Positions 8,538-17,435 of a stretch of 64,000 nucleotides of DNA are shown piece after piece. The notes beneath the pieces were generated by a model. That model was not told the origin of the DNA. It searched no databases and saw only the letters and a program-made list of their open reading frames with translations. Origin of the DNA: Seongchinamella unica (lineage in GTDB: Bacteria > Pseudomonadota > Gammaproteobacteria > Pseudomonadales > Halieaceae). Position numbers and translations under genes: made by a program. The number at the start of each line of letters is the position of its first letter. The first letter of the stretch is position 1. The stretch covers positions 124,001-188,000 of the forward strand of contig NZ_SMSE01000003.1 in the NCBI RefSeq assembly GCF_004354085.1, given 5' to 3'.

Positions 8538-11258
8538 TCAGAAGCGGTAGTTAACGCCCACCACGTAGCGAGCGCCGTTGTCGTAGCGGCGCGCACTGCG
8601 CCCGGTGTCGATGTGATATTGCTCGAGCTCCTCACCGGTGATGTTGATGCCCTCCAGGACGATGTCCCAGCTGTCGTAAACCGTGAAGGTGACGTTGGCA
8701 TCCAGCTGGCCGTAGTCATCGATGTACATTTCGCTGCCGAATTCAGACAGGCCATCGTACCACTCGGTGCGGTAGTTGTAGGAGACACGGGCGCTCAGCC
8801 AGTCGTTCTCGTAGAAACCGCTGAGGTTGGCCATGTGCTCGGAGGTACCGCGCACCAGGCCTGAGCCGGGGTTGCTCACCGGGTCGCGATCATCCTTGCT
8901 GTCGGCATCGGTGTAGGTGTAATTGGCGATCACGCCAAAGTTACCGAAGTTCTGCTGGTAGCTGACCTCCAGACCCTGGACTTCAGCGCCCTTGCCGTTA
9001 ACCGGCTGGACAAACAGCACATCCACATACTGGCCCTGCTTCTCGTCGAAGCGGCGCTCGGTAGAGGTACTGGAAATCACCGAGTCACTGATATCCTTGT
9101 TGAAGTAGGTGAATGCCAGCAGGGCCTGGTCCTGGAAGTACCACTCGTAGGCCAGGTCAAACTGGTTTGCTGTCTCCGGATCGAGCTCGGGGTTGCCGCG
9201 GGTACCGGTACGGGTATCGGTGTTGGCGGATTCCTGGTTGGCGATCTTGATAAAGTCGGGACGGGCCATCACCTTCGCTGCGGAGAAGCGCAGGATCATG
9301 TCATCGTTGAGATCAAAGGCCAGGTTAAGGTTGGGCAGGACCTCGGTGTAGTCGTGGTCCACCGTCTCCTGACGCACGTTGAACTCACCGCGGGGATCCA
9401 GGGCATCAACCAGCAACTGGTAACCGCCCAGCATGTCGATGCTTGCCGCCAGCCAGTCACCGTCCCAGTTGTAGCCGGTGGACGCCAGGTCCGTCTGTAC
9501 CACGCGCACACCGAAGTTACCGCGAAAGCCATCGCTTTCGAAATCCATCTGCCCGTAGGCCGCCAGGATTTCCTCGTTGACGCCCCAGGTCTCGGGCAGG
9601 AACAGGATGGTTGCCGCATTGGCATAAGCCTCGGCGGGGAAGATAACCGATGCGGCCTTACTCAGGTTCATCAGCGGGTAGGGAGCGCCGGATTCGTTGA
9701 CTGCGTAATCGGCCAGTGTGCCCGCTTTGAGGTTGCCGTACAGCCAGCGATTCCAGCCGGAAGTGTCGGAGCCGCCGCCGTAGCTGGTGGCATCATCGGA
9801 ATGCATGGCATCAGTCAGCCAGTGAAAACGCGTACCCTCCTGGTGCTGACCCTTGTCGTGGTCGCGATAGCTGACGCCGGCCTTGATGCCGTTAAACACG
9901 CCCAGTTCGAGCGGGAACTCGAAATCCGCAGAGGCGTAGGTTTCCTCGTCATCCATGATGCGCTGGTTTTCCATCATCCAGCCCAGACCGCGGGTGACCA
10001 GCTGCTCCCTGCTCTCTACCTGCCCTTCGTAGAAAGGTGTGTGCTGCAGGCCATTGAAGCTGGAGCCCTCGAGGAAGCGGTCGAAGCCGTACTGACGGTC
10101 ACTCTCGGTACCGCCTTCGGCCTCGGTCCTGCCCACGCGCAGGTCCATGGACCAGCTTTCAAAATTGTGGCTGTACTGCAGATCCAGGGACTCGGTCTCG
10201 CTGTAGGAAACACGGTCGATCACGTAGTACTCGGCGTAGTTGTTAGCCACTTCACCGGCCACCACACCGCTGCCAACGCGACGGGCAGTAGCGGGGTCGA
10301 TGGTGCCGCCGCCGGCCTGGCCGTTGAACCACTCGTAGCGGTTGTAGTTGGTGTTGTCAGCATCGAGCTCGGAATTCAGGTAGGTGAGGGTAAATTCACC
10401 CGCGTCGGTGGGGCGCCACTGGCCGGTAACCAAAGCGGTCTCGCGCTCGCGCTCCTGCTGGAAGTAGGCGTCGCCAATAGCTCGGGGCGTCCACATGGCA
10501 CCGGCGCCGAAGTCCTGGTGCTCAAAACCGAGTACCTCGGTGCCTTCGCGCAGCAGGGTGCGGTCCTGCTTGGTCAGGGAGATGTTGAATCCCAGGTTTT
10601 CGGCGTCATTTTTCCAGGAATACAGTGCGGACACATTAGGATCCCACTCTTCGGAAGTTTCAGAGTACATGCCCTGGACCTGGATCACGCCGCTATTGGC
10701 CTCCATGTCCAGCGGACGGCGGGTGCGCAGCATGACCGTGCCACCCAGTGAACCCTCCTGGATGTTCGCCTGGGGCGACTTGTACACCTCCAGCGCGGAG
10801 ACGATGGTGGAAGGCAGCAGAGTGTAGTTGAAGGCGCGGGAGGGATTGTCGAGCACAAACCAGTCCGCGGAAGCCACCGCAGCTCCGTTGAGCAGGGTGC
10901 GATTCTGGTCGGGCGAGGTGCCGCGGACAGCGATTTTCTCGCCCTCACCGAAACCCCGGGTGACCGAGACGCCGGTGATGCGAGAGAGCGAATCGGCGAC
11001 ATTCTTGTCGGGAAACTTGCCGATATCCTGCGCGTTGATGGCATCGACCACCGAATCGGCAAAGCGCTTGGTTTCCAGTGACTCCTGCAGGCTGGCGCGA
11101 ATACCGGTCACCACGACTTCCTCCAGGACCGGCCCTTCCTGCGCTGTAACCTGCAGTGAGCCTACGGCGCCGGTCAGCGCCAGAACGGCAAGAGAACTGT
11201 GCAGGAGCGCAGTCCGGTTACCGGTTAGCTTACGAATACTTGAATTGATGGTCGTCAC
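8538..11258 (-). CDS. TonB-dependent outer-membrane receptor (oligosaccharide type)
   Basis: A 906-residue TonB-dependent receptor. It has a signal peptide to about residue 40 (ALTGAVGSLQVTAQ), a TonB-box region LEEVVVTGIRASLQ, a plug domain (NVADSLSRITGVSVTRG, IAVRGTSPDQNRTLLNG) and a long beta-barrel ending in the terminal aromatic motif VVGVNYRF. The plug motifs fit the Caulobacter-type subfamily used for plant and chitin oligosaccharides. Two NagR-type operators lie 50-100 bp upstream, so it is probably the chito-oligosaccharide importer of the nag regulon. The substrate is inferred from that regulation. The symporter gene follows on the same strand. Confidence 0.93.
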   Translation of the reverse strand: MTTINSSIRKLTGNRTALLHSSLAVLALTGAVGSLQVTAQEGPVLEEVVVTGIRASLQESLETKRFADSVVDAINAQDIGKFPDKNVADSLSRITGVSVTRGFGEGEKIAVRGTSPDQNRTLLNGAAVASADWFVLDNPSRAFNYTLLPSTIVSALEVYKSPQANIQEGSLGGTVMLRTRRPLDMEANSGVIQVQGMYSETSEEWDPNVSALYSWKNDAENLGFNISLTKQDRTLLREGTEVLGFEHQDFGAGAMWTPRAIGDAYFQQERERETALVTGQWRPTDAGEFTLTYLNSELDADNTNYNRYEWFNGQAGGGTIDPATARRVGSGVVAGEVANNYAEYYVIDRVSYSETESLDLQYSHNFESWSMDLRVGRTEAEGGTESDRQYGFDRFLEGSSFNGLQHTPFYEGQVESREQLVTRGLGWMMENQRIMDDEETYASADFEFPLELGVFNGIKAGVSYRDHDKGQHQEGTRFHWLTDAMHSDDATSYGGGSDTSGWNRWLYGNLKAGTLADYAVNESGAPYPLMNLSKAASVIFPAEAYANAATILFLPETWGVNEEILAAYGQMDFESDGFRGNFGVRVVQTDLASTGYNWDGDWLAASIDMLGGYQLLVDALDPRGEFNVRQETVDHDYTEVLPNLNLAFDLNDDMILRFSAAKVMARPDFIKIANQESANTDTRTGTRGNPELDPETANQFDLAYEWYFQDQALLAFTYFNKDISDSVISSTSTERRFDEKQGQYVDVLFVQPVNGKGAEVQGLEVSYQQNFGNFGVIANYTYTDADSKDDRDPVSNPGSGLVRGTSEHMANLSGFYENDWLSARVSYNYRTEWYDGLSEFGSEMYIDDYGQLDANVTFTVYDSWDIVLEGINITGEELEQYHIDTGRSARRYDNGARYVVGVNYRF

Positions 11259-11308
11259 GATAATCCCTCTTCGACGGTTGCGCTTTTATCTTTGTGTTGT
11301 TCATGCTT

Positions 11309-11322
11309 TGACAACGTTGTCG
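11309..11322. promoter_or_regulatory. Putative NagR operator 4
   Basis: TGACAACGTTGTCG, one base from the perfect palindrome, about 50 bp upstream of the TonB receptor start. Confidence 0.7.
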
Positions 11323-11342
11323 CAATCTACCCTAAAACCCCG

Positions 11343-11356
11343 CGACAACGTTGTCA
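11343..11356. promoter_or_regulatory. Putative NagR operator 5
   Basis: CGACAACGTTGTCA, one base from the perfect palindrome. Its centre is 34 bp from operator 4, nearly the same spacing as operators 2 and 3. Confidence 0.7.
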
Positions 11357-11558
11357 ACGTTTTTTTCACTCGCTCGTGTCGCCGCCTCACAGACGGCCCG
11401 CTCCCGGACCAGATCAACTGCCAACAGGAGCCGTTAGCGGATATTCCGGCCCTCGCCAGCATTCCGTTACCCCCGGTGCGGCTTAGCGTACCGAACGCCA
11501 ATTGACCTGATGGGCATTTCGGGTAATCCTCCCGGTCTCGCTATTGAGGGATGACACG

Positions 11559-12977
11559 ATGGAACAACTTTCCGGCCAGGATGCGATGTTTCTGCACGCG
11601 GAGATCGATGGCCTGCCGCAACACATTGGCGGGGTCAGCATCTACGACCAGTCCACCGCCCCCGACGGCAAGGTACGCTTCAAGCAGATTCTTTCGATGC
11701 TGGAGCGAAGGCTGCATTTATCTCCGATCTTCCGCCGCAAGCTGGCCTTTGTCCCGGGCAATCTCGGCCGCCCCTATTGGGTGGAGGACCCGGATTTCGA
11801 CCTGGAATACCACGTTCGCCATATCGCCCTGCCCAAGCCGGGCGACTGGCGCCAGCTGTGCATATTGGCGGCACGCATCCATGCCGTCCCCCTGCGCCGC
11901 GACAAACCCATGTGGGAAATGTACGTTATCGAGGGGCTGAACAACGTCGAGGGCTACCCTCCCGGCTGCTTCGCGCTGCTGCTGAAGGTGCATCACTGCG
12001 CCATGGACGGGGCGACTGGCACCCAGTTCATGAACATTGTTCACGACCTCACCCCGGAAACGACCGACCCGGGGAATCCGCCGCCGTGGATTGTCGAACG
12101 CCCGTCGAAAGCGCGCATGCTCGGCCGGGCCTACCTGGACGCCTGGCGCAAGCCCGGCCAGGCGCTGGATTTTATCAGACACTCGGTACCGGCTATCAAG
12201 CGAGTGAGGGCAGGCAGGAAAGCGGGCAATATTCGTTTCCTTGAGGACAAGCAGGCCACCCGTTTCCAGGGCAAGATTTCACGCCATCGGGTGGTAGGCG
12301 CCCGCAAGTTCGACTTCGAGGCCGTTCGCGCCATCAAGAATTCATGCCCGGGGGCCACGATTAACGACGCCATGCTGACGATCGTGTCGGGGGCAATGCG
12401 CAAGTACCTGATGGACAAGGATGAATTGCCGGAGGAGTCACTGGTCACCGGCTGCCCCATTGATGTGCGCTCGGCAGAAGAGCGGGCCGCGGGGGGCAAT
12501 ATGGTCGGGTTCATGAATGTCGGTTTGCGCTCGGATATTGAGGATCCTGCCGAACGACTGGCCGCCATACATGAGGAGTCACTGTCGGCAAAAGCCTATG
12601 CCGAGGCCCTCGGTCCCAGGTTTGCCGTGGACCTTACCGACGTGCTCCCGGGGAATGTGCTGTCCCTGGCGGTGCGCACCGCAGCGGCGACCGGGCTATC
12701 GGAAGCCAGCGTGATGTTTAATACGATCGTCACCAATGTACCCGGTGCACCCTACCAGCTGTACATGTGCGGCGCCGCCCTGGTGGACTCCATCAGCCTG
12801 GGCCCCTTACTGCCAAACGTGGGGCTATTCCAGATCGTCTACAGTTCGGTGCAGGACAAGAAAGGCACTATCACCCTCTCCTTCACCGCCTGTCGCGACA
12901 TGATGCCCGATCCGGAGTTTTACACCCGGTGCCTGCAGCAATCCTTTGACGAACTGTATGCGGCAACCGTGGGCTGA
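11559..12977 (+). CDS. Wax ester synthase / diacylglycerol acyltransferase (WS/DGAT)
   Basis: A 472-residue acyl-CoA-dependent acyltransferase making wax esters or triacylglycerol. The N-terminus MEQLSGQDAMFLHAE is typical of the family. The catalytic HHxxxDG motif is seen as VHHCAMDGATG near residue 145, and the C-terminal domain has MFNTIVTNVPGA near residue 385. Members are cytoplasmic or membrane-associated. The ATG at 11559 is preferred over an in-frame TTG at 11544 because GAGGG lies 8 bases before it. The ABC1 kinase gene converges on it 3 bp away. It suggests storage-lipid formation. Confidence 0.93.
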   Translation: MEQLSGQDAMFLHAEIDGLPQHIGGVSIYDQSTAPDGKVRFKQILSMLERRLHLSPIFRRKLAFVPGNLGRPYWVEDPDFDLEYHVRHIALPKPGDWRQLCILAARIHAVPLRRDKPMWEMYVIEGLNNVEGYPPGCFALLLKVHHCAMDGATGTQFMNIVHDLTPETTDPGNPPPWIVERPSKARMLGRAYLDAWRKPGQALDFIRHSVPAIKRVRAGRKAGNIRFLEDKQATRFQGKISRHRVVGARKFDFEAVRAIKNSCPGATINDAMLTIVSGAMRKYLMDKDELPEESLVTGCPIDVRSAEERAAGGNMVGFMNVGLRSDIEDPAERLAAIHEESLSAKAYAEALGPRFAVDLTDVLPGNVLSLAVRTAAATGLSEASVMFNTIVTNVPGAPYQLYMCGAALVDSISLGPLLPNVGLFQIVYSSVQDKKGTITLSFTACRDMMPDPEFYTRCLQQSFDELYAATVG

Positions 12978-12980
12978 GGC

Positions 12981-14306
12981 TCACAGAAACGGGGTAATCA
13001 ACCGGTGTACGTTGACCCGGGCTTGCAGCCGGCTGGCCAGCAGGAACATACCGCCCAGCTTGCGATGGAAGTACACCGCGTCAGTGGGCGGCGTCTGCCA
13101 GAAGTCGCGGAAACCGGTCACTTCCTCGGCCCGCGCTGAGATTCGCCGGGTCATGTCGGAACGGGCGAAATCGTAGGGCTCATCGAGCTGCAGCGGCTCC
13201 AGGGCCATCAGGAACAACTCCAGCACCAGCTCCCTGTATTCGCTGTCTTCATCTCCCATGGCGTACCCGACCCGCTCCGCGGCGGCGATCAGGCGCTTGC
13301 GGTTACCGGCAATGGCGGCCTTGGCCAGGCTCCGGTAGTTATTGACGAAAGCGGCCTTGAACCTGCGGGTAGCGCCAAAGTCCAGCAACACAATCTTGCC
13401 ACTGGCTCGATCGTACTGGTAATTGGCGAAGTTGGGATCGGTCTGCACCAGTCGCAGCTCAAACAGTTCCCGAAACATCAGCTCGATCAGGGCGCTCATC
13501 ACCTCGTCCCGCGTCTCCTGTGGCAGCTCGGCAATGGTCTCAATGGGACGCCCGCCGACATAGGTCATGGCCAATACCGTCTTGCGGGTGAGATCGGGCA
13601 GCACCTCGGGTACCAGGAAACGGTCATCATCGGCCAGCAATTCACCAAAGGCCGCCAGGAACTCCGCTTCCTTGTTGTAATCCGCTTCATCTTGCAGCTG
13701 CGCCTTGGCATCGTCCAGCAGCGGCTGGATATCCAGGTCTGGCGGCAACAGTCCCGACACCTTCAACAGGGAGGCGATATTATCCACGTCGGCATCGATG
13801 CTTCCGGCCACGCCGGGATACTGCACCTTGAGCACGATTTCCCTGCCATCGGGTGAATGGGCCCGGTGTACCTGGCCGATCGATGCCGCCGCCAGCGGTT
13901 TGTGCTCGAAACCGTAGAACTGGCTTTCCCAGTCGTCCCCATAGGCTTCGGACATCACCTGGTCGAGTTGACCCGGGGGCATGTAGCGGGCGTTAGCGCG
14001 CAGCCTGGCGAGGATGTCCGCCAGTTCCCGGGGCAGGAAGTCGCCCGTGTCCATGGACAGGATCTGCCCCACTTTCATCGCCGCACCGCGCATGGTGGCC
14101 AGCTGGTCCGCCACCCGCCGGGCATTGGCCGGTGTCAGCAACATGTCCCGTGCTTTGGGCCGCTTGCCGGCGCGAATCTGCCGGGTCCCCTCCGCCAGCA
14201 TACCGCCGGCAACACCGCCGGCCATGCGGGCCACGCGGGCGAAGCGCCCCACCCTGGAGGTGGGTATTGCCTTGTGCTCGTCGTCCGGTTTATCTCGCTT
14301 TGCCAC
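12981..14306 (-). CDS. ABC1/UbiB-family atypical kinase (second of a tandem pair)
   Basis: About 441 residues of the ABC1 (UbiB/ADCK) family. Visible motifs are the KxGQ signature in MKVGQILSMDTGDFLP near residue 75, the Ala-rich loop PLAAASIGQVH near residue 140, VLKVQYPGV with the conserved Lys, and LVQTDPNFANYQ followed by IVLLDFGATR, equivalent to catalytic and metal-binding loops. Family members support ubiquinone or lipid metabolism. No C-terminal UbiB-style membrane helices are evident, so it is unlikely to be UbiB itself. A GTG start at 14306, preceded by GGGAGC, is preferred over the longer frame; it overlaps the end of the upstream paralogue by 17 bp. Substrate unknown. Confidence 0.85.
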   Translation of the reverse strand: MAKRDKPDDEHKAIPTSRVGRFARVARMAGGVAGGMLAEGTRQIRAGKRPKARDMLLTPANARRVADQLATMRGAAMKVGQILSMDTGDFLPRELADILARLRANARYMPPGQLDQVMSEAYGDDWESQFYGFEHKPLAAASIGQVHRAHSPDGREIVLKVQYPGVAGSIDADVDNIASLLKVSGLLPPDLDIQPLLDDAKAQLQDEADYNKEAEFLAAFGELLADDDRFLVPEVLPDLTRKTVLAMTYVGGRPIETIAELPQETRDEVMSALIELMFRELFELRLVQTDPNFANYQYDRASGKIVLLDFGATRRFKAAFVNNYRSLAKAAIAGNRKRLIAAAERVGYAMGDEDSEYRELVLELFLMALEPLQLDEPYDFARSDMTRRISARAEEVTGFRDFWQTPPTDAVYFHRKLGGMFLLASRLQARVNVHRLITPFL

Positions 14307-15705
14307 GGTGCTCCCGCTCCTGCCAGGCCGCCACATGGGCCTCGATCATGTCGCAGGCATTGAACTGGGCATCCAGCGCCGCGATAAAGTTAAATACGCC
14401 GGTAAGCTTGCGGGCGATCAGTGCAAAATCGCGCGAAGGAGGAGTGAAATGGCGACTGGCTGCCGACGCAGCCGCCTGTTTGCCGGCGCGTCGCATGAGC
14501 CGGGAGCGGCCCCAGCAATACTCGCCTTTGTCGTTGAGATACTCGGGGGGCAGTTGATCGGCTGGGCGCAGCGGTTCCAGCAGGTGCAGGCAGAAATCCG
14601 CGAACATCTGCCGGCCCTCCTCGCTCACATCAGGCTGCAGGCAACCGAGACCGACCAGGCCCGCGATAATGCGCGGAACGTCGCGCTGCTGACTGGCAGC
14701 GATGGTCTCGCGAAGGTGGTAAAGAAACTCTTCGGAGCAATCCAGTACGGAGCCGAAATCCAGCAGCGCCAGCTCATCGTGCGCGCTCCTCTTGCGCCGG
14801 TCATCAAGGCGCAACAGATAATTGCCAAAGTTGGGATCGGTCTGCAGCAGACCCCAATCGTAGAGCTCGTAGAAAAACAGCTCCAGCATGGCCTTGCCAA
14901 GCGCGTTCCGTCGCTCCTGCGACAGGGCTGCCACGTCCGGGTCCACCACCGGGTAGCCCTCGATAAATTCCATCGCCAGGATGTCGCCCGTGCAGTATCG
15001 CCGGTGGAGCTCAGGCACATGATAATTCACCCCCGCCGGCTCCAGGCCGGCGACCAGGCCGGCCATCTGCTCCGTCAACGCGGCCTCGCGCTGGTAATCG
15101 ATCTCATTGTGCAGGTGACTGCGCAGGGACTGCATCCAGTTGTCCAGGTCACGACCCGACTTCACCCAGCGCGCAAGCACCAGCATTTTGACCACGGCAT
15201 CAAAGTCGCTGTCGATCATGGCCCCGAGGCCCGGGTACTGGATCTTGAGACAAATCCACTCACCACTGGCGCTGATTTTTGCCAGGTGGACCTGCGCCAG
15301 TGATGCGGCGGCAATCGCCTCCGGGTCTATTTCCAACTCATCGAAACGCTCCCCCAGGGAATCCCGTACGAACGATTCCAGCGCATCCCAGTGCAGGGGC
15401 TCGGTCTGGTCCGACAGGTTGCGCAGTGCCTCCACCAGCACCGGCGGCAGGAAGTGCTCACCAAACAACGCCAGCATCTGTCCTATCTTGACGTAGGTGC
15501 CCTTGAGCCGGCCCAGTTCTGCCGCGAAACGCTGGGCCTCCCGACGGGCAAAGTCCGACTGGGGGTCATCGTCGCTACGCCCCATCACCCGTGATACGGC
15601 GGAATCTACCGCCAGCGCACCACCCGCACGCAGCCCTGCCATTGACACCGACAGGCTGCGGCCGAGGGCTTTGGTCGGAAATGTTTTTTTGGACTTTTTT
15701 GCCAC
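14290..15705 (-). CDS. ABC1/UbiB-family atypical kinase (first of a tandem pair)
   Basis: A 471-residue paralogue of the next gene. It shows YVKIGQMLALFGEHFLP (KxGQ) near residue 95, AAASLAQVHLA near residue 162, CLKIQYPG with the conserved Lys, LLQTDPNFGNYLL and LALLDFGSVLD. The Ala-rich loop that replaces the usual Gly-rich loop is clear. The two kinases are translationally overlapped and so probably function together, perhaps as a pair of ADCK-like regulators of lipid or quinone metabolism. The function is inferred only from family. The gene ends in a basic tail that overlaps the second kinase start. Confidence 0.86.
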   Translation of the reverse strand: MAKKSKKTFPTKALGRSLSVSMAGLRAGGALAVDSAVSRVMGRSDDDPQSDFARREAQRFAAELGRLKGTYVKIGQMLALFGEHFLPPVLVEALRNLSDQTEPLHWDALESFVRDSLGERFDELEIDPEAIAAASLAQVHLAKISASGEWICLKIQYPGLGAMIDSDFDAVVKMLVLARWVKSGRDLDNWMQSLRSHLHNEIDYQREAALTEQMAGLVAGLEPAGVNYHVPELHRRYCTGDILAMEFIEGYPVVDPDVAALSQERRNALGKAMLELFFYELYDWGLLQTDPNFGNYLLRLDDRRKRSAHDELALLDFGSVLDCSEEFLYHLRETIAASQQRDVPRIIAGLVGLGCLQPDVSEEGRQMFADFCLHLLEPLRPADQLPPEYLNDKGEYCWGRSRLMRRAGKQAAASAASRHFTPPSRDFALIARKLTGVFNFIAALDAQFNACDMIEAHVAAWQEREHRGKAR

Positions 15706-15744
15706 GGTCTACCTCTAATAACGGCGGCCAGTGTAACCCGGCGC

Positions 15745-16377
15745 CTATCCGCGTTCGGGCATTTGCAGGGGCTCACCCATGGCATCGGCCCGGGCAAATG
15801 CCGGACGCGCAGTCATGCGCTCCAGGTAAGACAGGGTCTGCGGCTTGATATGCTCATCCAGCTTCAGGACGCGGGCAAAGTTGAGGGCGTAACACACAGC
15901 GATATCGGCGACGGTGAAGCGGTCGTCGACGAGGTACTCGTGCTCCAGCAGGTGCGCATCAAGGCGACGCAGGCGGGCAATAAACCATTTGGCGTAATCG
16001 TCGGCCACCGCCTGTTTCTCGGGCGTGGGCTCGAGGTAGTAGTAGCGCATGGAAATCGTCTGCGGAAAGGTCAGCGTGGCATCGGCATGGTGCAGCCAGT
16101 TGAGGTAAGCCCCGTACTCTGGATGATCCGGCCTGAGGCCAAAATCAAATTGCTGGTAGCGATCCACCAGGTACTGGCAGATGGCGGACGACTCTGTCAT
16201 GTGGGTATCGCCATCCACGAAGTACGGCACAGTGCCCAGGGAATTTACATCGAGATAGTCTTTCTTGAACACCCGCGGAGGGAAGGGCAGAATTTCCAGC
16301 TCGTACTCCAGGCCCATTTCTTCCAGTGCCCACAACGGGCGCAGGGAACGCGAGCCGGCACAGTGCCACAGCTTCAT
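15745..16377 (-). CDS. Glutathione S-transferase
   Basis: A soluble 210-residue protein with an N-terminal thioredoxin-like GST domain (MKLWHCAGSRSLRPLWALEEMGLEYEL; VNSLGTVPYFVDG with the cis-Pro; TESSAICQYLVDRY binding the glutathione gamma-glutamyl group) and an all-helical C-terminal domain including the Asp in FTVADIAVCYAL. It would conjugate or reduce substrates with glutathione; the substrate is not evident. The ATG at 16377 is preferred over one two codons earlier because GTGGAG is properly spaced only from the later ATG. It lies upstream of the two kinases on the same strand, 39 bp away. Confidence 0.9.
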   Translation of the reverse strand: MKLWHCAGSRSLRPLWALEEMGLEYELEILPFPPRVFKKDYLDVNSLGTVPYFVDGDTHMTESSAICQYLVDRYQQFDFGLRPDHPEYGAYLNWLHHADATLTFPQTISMRYYYLEPTPEKQAVADDYAKWFIARLRRLDAHLLEHEYLVDDRFTVADIAVCYALNFARVLKLDEHIKPQTLSYLERMTARPAFARADAMGEPLQMPERG

Positions 16378-16383
16378 CGGCAT

Positions 16384-16688
16384 ACTCCACTTACAGAAAA
16401 CGAATTATTATGGGCTGCGGATACTACCGGACTGCTTCACCGTCCGTACAGGGCGACAGGAGAAAAATTTCGTGGTAAGCACGCTGGAGATTTTTTACTC
16501 TACCCGGCCTGCCCTGGGGTTGTTATTCCAAAACGGCCACAAACTCCGCCGGGCATAAATCTCCTCGGGCTTTTACAAGTCCTGCTGCAGTTCGAAGAAG
16601 CTGTGCCAGTGGGCGTAGTCCAGAGCACCCATCATCGCACCCTGAATCGCTCGGCGGTGACGGGCCTTTCTGCTGCGCAAAGCGCCTT
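16384..16688. other. Gap between GST and tetraheme cytochrome genes
   Basis: About 305 bp with no gene I can support. A minus-strand frame of 35 codons (16573-16680, TTG start) follows the tetraheme stop codon, and a plus-strand frame of 28 codons starts with GTG after an AGGAG near 16461. Neither has recognisable homology. No clear terminator was found. Confidence 0.4.
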
Positions 16689-17240
16689 TTATTCCTCGTC
16701 TTCCGGGGGTTTCTCCCAGCCCAATTCTTCCAGGTGGTAACCCAGCCGGTTGTGCCCCACGTGCTCGTGACACTCCACGCAATTGTAATCATCCGGATCG
16801 CTGAAATAGCGTTTGTGGGAGCGAAAGGCCCTGCGGTTGCCTTCACTGGCGGTTTCGAGATATTTATGACACTCAAGGCAGGCTGAGTCATAGACAAATT
16901 CTTCGCGCCGCTCGCGAATGGCGTGCCAATCCACCTCGTGAGGCTCCTTGATCAGTTCCATCAGCGGGTCCTTGATGCCGTGCTTTGCCTTGACCAGGAA
17001 ATAATGCAGTGAGTTGTCATGGGGCAGGTGGCAGTCGTTACAGGCGGCGCGCAACCCCCGCGGATTATTGCCACCGTGAATATCTTCCCGATAGGCCCGG
17101 GCGATAGGTTCATAGGCATGGCAACTGGTGCAGAATTCGTAGTCGCCAGTGGCATGGAAAGCCGTGTCTATCACTGCCCAGCTGGCGATTACACCCACAC
17201 CCAGACCAGCGAGAATCAGTCCAATACGTAACAGTTTCAC
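16689..17240 (-). CDS. NapC/NirT-type tetraheme c-type cytochrome, membrane-anchored
   Basis: 183 residues: an N-terminal membrane anchor (about 3-25) followed by four CxxCH haem sites, at CTSCH (37-41), CNDCH (67-71), CLECH (121-125) and CVECH (154-158). This is the NapC/NirT/NrfH layout of membrane quinol dehydrogenases that pass electrons to periplasmic partners. It is divergent from the UbiA-type gene and lies about 1.2 kb from a second member of the family (18495), so the locus has two candidate quinol-oxidising entry points. The C-terminus is acidic (KPPEDEE). Function inferred from family and context. Confidence 0.88.
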   Translation of the reverse strand: MKLLRIGLILAGLGVGVIASWAVIDTAFHATGDYEFCTSCHAYEPIARAYREDIHGGNNPRGLRAACNDCHLPHDNSLHYFLVKAKHGIKDPLMELIKEPHEVDWHAIRERREEFVYDSACLECHKYLETASEGNRRAFRSHKRYFSDPDDYNCVECHEHVGHNRLGYHLEELGWEKPPEDEE

Positions 17241-17435
17241 GTTCAGTTGTTGTCCCCGGAATAACTTAGCAGGCGAACCCGGCTGCCAAACACATACTGC
17301 TTATGCGGAAATAGTAGCAGAGCGCTACAATCCCGCAATCCCAAGCGGCATGTTTTCAACGGATTACTGTCAGTGGGGTGAATGGGTTAACCTAAGCAGG
17401 CCCAAGCATTCAGAACCCAGGAAAGCGGCGATAAC

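Larger units (their letters stand above)
11259..11558. other. Divergent control region between TonB receptor and wax-ester synthase
   Basis: About 300 bp without a gene. It holds two NagR-type operators near the receptor side. No convincing sigma-70 promoter or coding signal was found in the rest; GAGGG at 11546 serves as the ribosome site for the wax-ester synthase. Confidence 0.6.

Noticed and set aside
9354-10751. 465-codon plus-strand frame opposite the TonB receptor
   Set aside because: Antisense shadow of a well-supported receptor gene; product has no recognisable motif.
16461-16558. GTG-started 28-codon frame after an AGGAG site
   Set aside because: Too short and without homology or conservation evidence; could be chance.
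17241-17435. FNR-type anaerobic site before the cytochrome cluster
   Set aside because: No TTGAT-N4-ATCAA-like palindrome could be found in the gap by eye.
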